A stretch of 64,000 nt of DNA from G963666705 sp963666705. Its GTDB lineage: Bacteria > Pseudomonadota > Alphaproteobacteria > CADEGL01. This document shows positions 62,948 through 64,000 of the stretch, in pieces (within the stretch, counting starts at the first letter, position 1; the number at the start of each line of letters is the position of its first letter). Under the pieces are notes generated by a model. The model was not told the origin of the DNA, searched no databases, and saw only the letters and a list, made by a program, of their open reading frames with translations. The stretch covers positions 1 to 64,000 of the forward strand of contig CAXXKO010000029.1 of the NCBI GenBank assembly GCA_963666705.2, read 5' to 3'. The position numbers were made by a program, and so were the translations under genes.

Positions 62948-63322
62948 ATGCTTGAGTCCTTGTGGTCCATCGAAATCATGTTGCCATCGGGCGGCTTCGG
63001 CGTGGGCGTCATCCTATTCGTGACCCGGCGTGTCTTCGGTGACTTCTACCGCGCCGGCATGGTCGTCGGCGGCGACGGCCGTTACTACCTGGCCGGCACC
63101 TACGCCGTCGAGAACGACGCCATGACGGGCGAGATGGATTTCGTCCATTACGCCGGCGAGCCCTACCCCGCCCTCGGTCCCGAATCAACCCTCCGCCTGG
63201 CGCTGCGCTGCAAGCTCGAGCCGGGCGTGACGCGGGACGTGATCGAGATGCCGGCCGAGCCGGTGGGGGAGCCGGGCCGCCAGCTCCTTTTCCGCCTCAC
63301 GCGCCGGGTGGAGTTCGATTGA
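62948..63322 (+). CDS. GrlR-family-like regulatory protein
   Basis: A 124-residue protein starting MLESLWSIEIMLPSGGFGVGVILFVTRRVFGGD-like, with GDGRYYLAGTYAVENDAMTGEMDFVHYAG. The LWSIEF-like start, GxGVxxF and YYxGxYxVEN elements are the GrlR lipocalin-like pattern. GrlR restrains the type III secretion activator GrlA in enteropathogens; homologs elsewhere are mostly uncharacterised. Its 3' end overlaps the maf stop by 26 bp in the convergent direction. It follows the hypothetical gene by 39 bp. Confidence 0.55.
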   Translation: MLESLWSIEIMLPSGGFGVGVILFVTRRVFGDFYRAGMVVGGDGRYYLAGTYAVENDAMTGEMDFVHYAGEPYPALGPESTLRLALRCKLEPGVTRDVIEMPAEPVGEPGRQLLFRLTRRVEFD

Positions 63323-63917
63323 GGTCGTCCACGGGATAGCCCAGGCCCCGTAGCAGCGAGACGGTCTCGTAGAGCGGCAGGCCGACGACGTTCGAATAGG
63401 AGCCGCCGAGCCAGCGCGCGAAAGCGCCGGCGCGGCCCTGGATGGCATAGCCGCCCGCCTTGCCGCGCCATTCGCCCGCCGCGATATAGGTGTCGATCTC
63501 GGCCCCGGTCAGCCGCTTGAAGGTGACGGTGGTGACGACGAGGCGCGCCGCCTGGCGGCCGTCGGGCGCGATCAGGCGGAGGCCGCCATGGACCCGGTGC
63601 CGGCGGCCCGAGAGCAGCGCGAGGCAGCGGCGCGCGGCCGCCTCGTCCTCGGCCTTGGGCAGGATGCGGCGCCCGCAACCGACGACCGTGTCGGCACCGA
63701 GCACGAAGCACCCGGGGTGGCGTCCGGCGACAGCGGCCGCCTTGGCGGTCGCTAGGCGTTCGGCGAGCGCGCGGGGCAGCTCCTTGGGCAGGGGGCTCTC
63801 GTCGATATCCGCCGCCTCGACGAGGCCGGGCTCGATACCGACCTGGCGCAGGAGGTCGAGGCGTCTCGGGGAGGCCGAGGCAAGCACCAGCGCCGGCGCG
63901 CCGGAGGCGGCGGGCAT
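63297..63917 (-). CDS. maf: Maf family nucleotide pyrophosphatase
   Basis: A 206-residue house-cleaning NTP pyrophosphatase. Motifs are LVLASASPRRLDLLRQVG (substrate loop), the catalytic acidic region around VLGADTVVGCGRRILPK, GRRHRVHGGLRLI and GKAGGYAIQGRAGAFARWLGGSYSNVVGLPLYET. It starts 10 bp after infA on the same strand, the usual alphaproteobacterial order. Confidence 0.93.
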   Translation of the reverse strand: MPAASGAPALVLASASPRRLDLLRQVGIEPGLVEAADIDESPLPKELPRALAERLATAKAAAVAGRHPGCFVLGADTVVGCGRRILPKAEDEAAARRCLALLSGRRHRVHGGLRLIAPDGRQAARLVVTTVTFKRLTGAEIDTYIAAGEWRGKAGGYAIQGRAGAFARWLGGSYSNVVGLPLYETVSLLRGLGYPVDDLNRTPPGA

Positions 63918-63927
63918 GGTGTCGCGC

Positions 63928-64000
63928 TTATTTGAAGCGGAAGGTGATCCGGCCCTTGGAGAGGTCGTAGGGGGTCATCTCGACGGTGACCCGGTCGCCG
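63928..64000 (-). CDS. infA: Translation initiation factor IF-1, C-terminal part (cut by window edge)
   Basis: The last 23 codons read GDRVTVEMTPYDLSKGRITFRFK and then TAA. This is the invariant C-terminus of the S1-fold IF-1 protein. The gene continues beyond the window. It is upstream of maf in an infA-maf unit. Confidence 0.92.
   Translation of the reverse strand, partial: GDRVTVEMTPYDLSKGRITFRFK

Overview
The window is high-GC DNA from a bacterium, most likely an alphaproteobacterium related to Rhodospirillales. The evidence is the infA-maf gene order at the right edge, the style of the host proteins, and an insertion-sequence population (IS1595, IS630, IS21, IS110, IS1380, IS3, IS4) typical of such genomes. 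No rRNA, tRNA or CRISPR array was seen. The many IS copies, nested insertions and IS-broken genes suggest a genome with relaxed selection, for example a host-associated or recently bottlenecked lineage. That lifestyle reading is inference.

Layout. 1-6.5 kb holds ordinary metabolic genes: a 2-oxoglutarate oxygenase-like protein, gamma-glutamyltransferase, a Cys-rich lipoprotein, a CMD-family protein, a VOC protein and a homocysteine S-methyltransferase-family protein. 6.7-10.2 kb is an IS block (IS630 plus IS1380) bounded by IS1595-type ends; it truncates a CmcJ/NvfI-like gene on the left and abuts a possible ADP-ribosylglycohydrolase start on the right. 10.3-14.2 kb has a TPR protein and a Rieske oxygenase gene split by IS1595. 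14.3-28.6 kb is mostly intact chromosome: a TerB/WYL protein, TfoX, a YcaQ-type glycosylase, radC, an FAD oxidoreductase, map, sfsA, a glycosyltransferase, a CinA-type protein, a tandem pair of ureohydrolases with an aminotransferase, a GNAT protein and cysK. 28.7-32.6 kb is an IS21 element carrying a nested IS4. 32.7-40.4 kb has two luciferase-like oxidoreductases, a LicD-family membrane protein, a sulfatase/phosphonate monoester hydrolase-type enzyme and an MFS transporter. 40.4-45.5 kb is an IS110 remnant and a B12-binding radical SAM gene split by a second IS21. 45.7-52.1 kb is a dense cluster of repeats and IS elements with one periplasmic peptidyl-prolyl isomerase gene. 53-59.8 kb is one ruined GHKL/HSP90-like ATPase gene carrying IS1380 (with IS3 inside it) and IS630. 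60.1-64 kb returns to housekeeping genes: fhs, a ribbon-helix-helix protein, a hypothetical protein, a GrlR-like protein, maf and infA.

Genes that appear to work together: the two ureohydrolases and the downstream aminotransferase (guanidino-compound and amine catabolism); cysK with the GNAT gene; infA with maf; radC with the upstream FAD oxidoreductase by close spacing.

The most unusual signal is a set of dispersed non-coding repeats. Family A (3.0, 46.3 and 50.3 kb, with partial copies at 22.7 and 35.4 kb) contains several stem-loops whose paired arms change together between copies. Family B (four copies of about 150 bp) has CTAGAGCG termini. Family C (40.4 kb and a perfect tandem pair at 50.0 kb) lies next to IS110 ends in two places. 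A single 270-bp inverted-repeat element (D) sits at 35.1 kb. None of these encodes a protein I can recognise.
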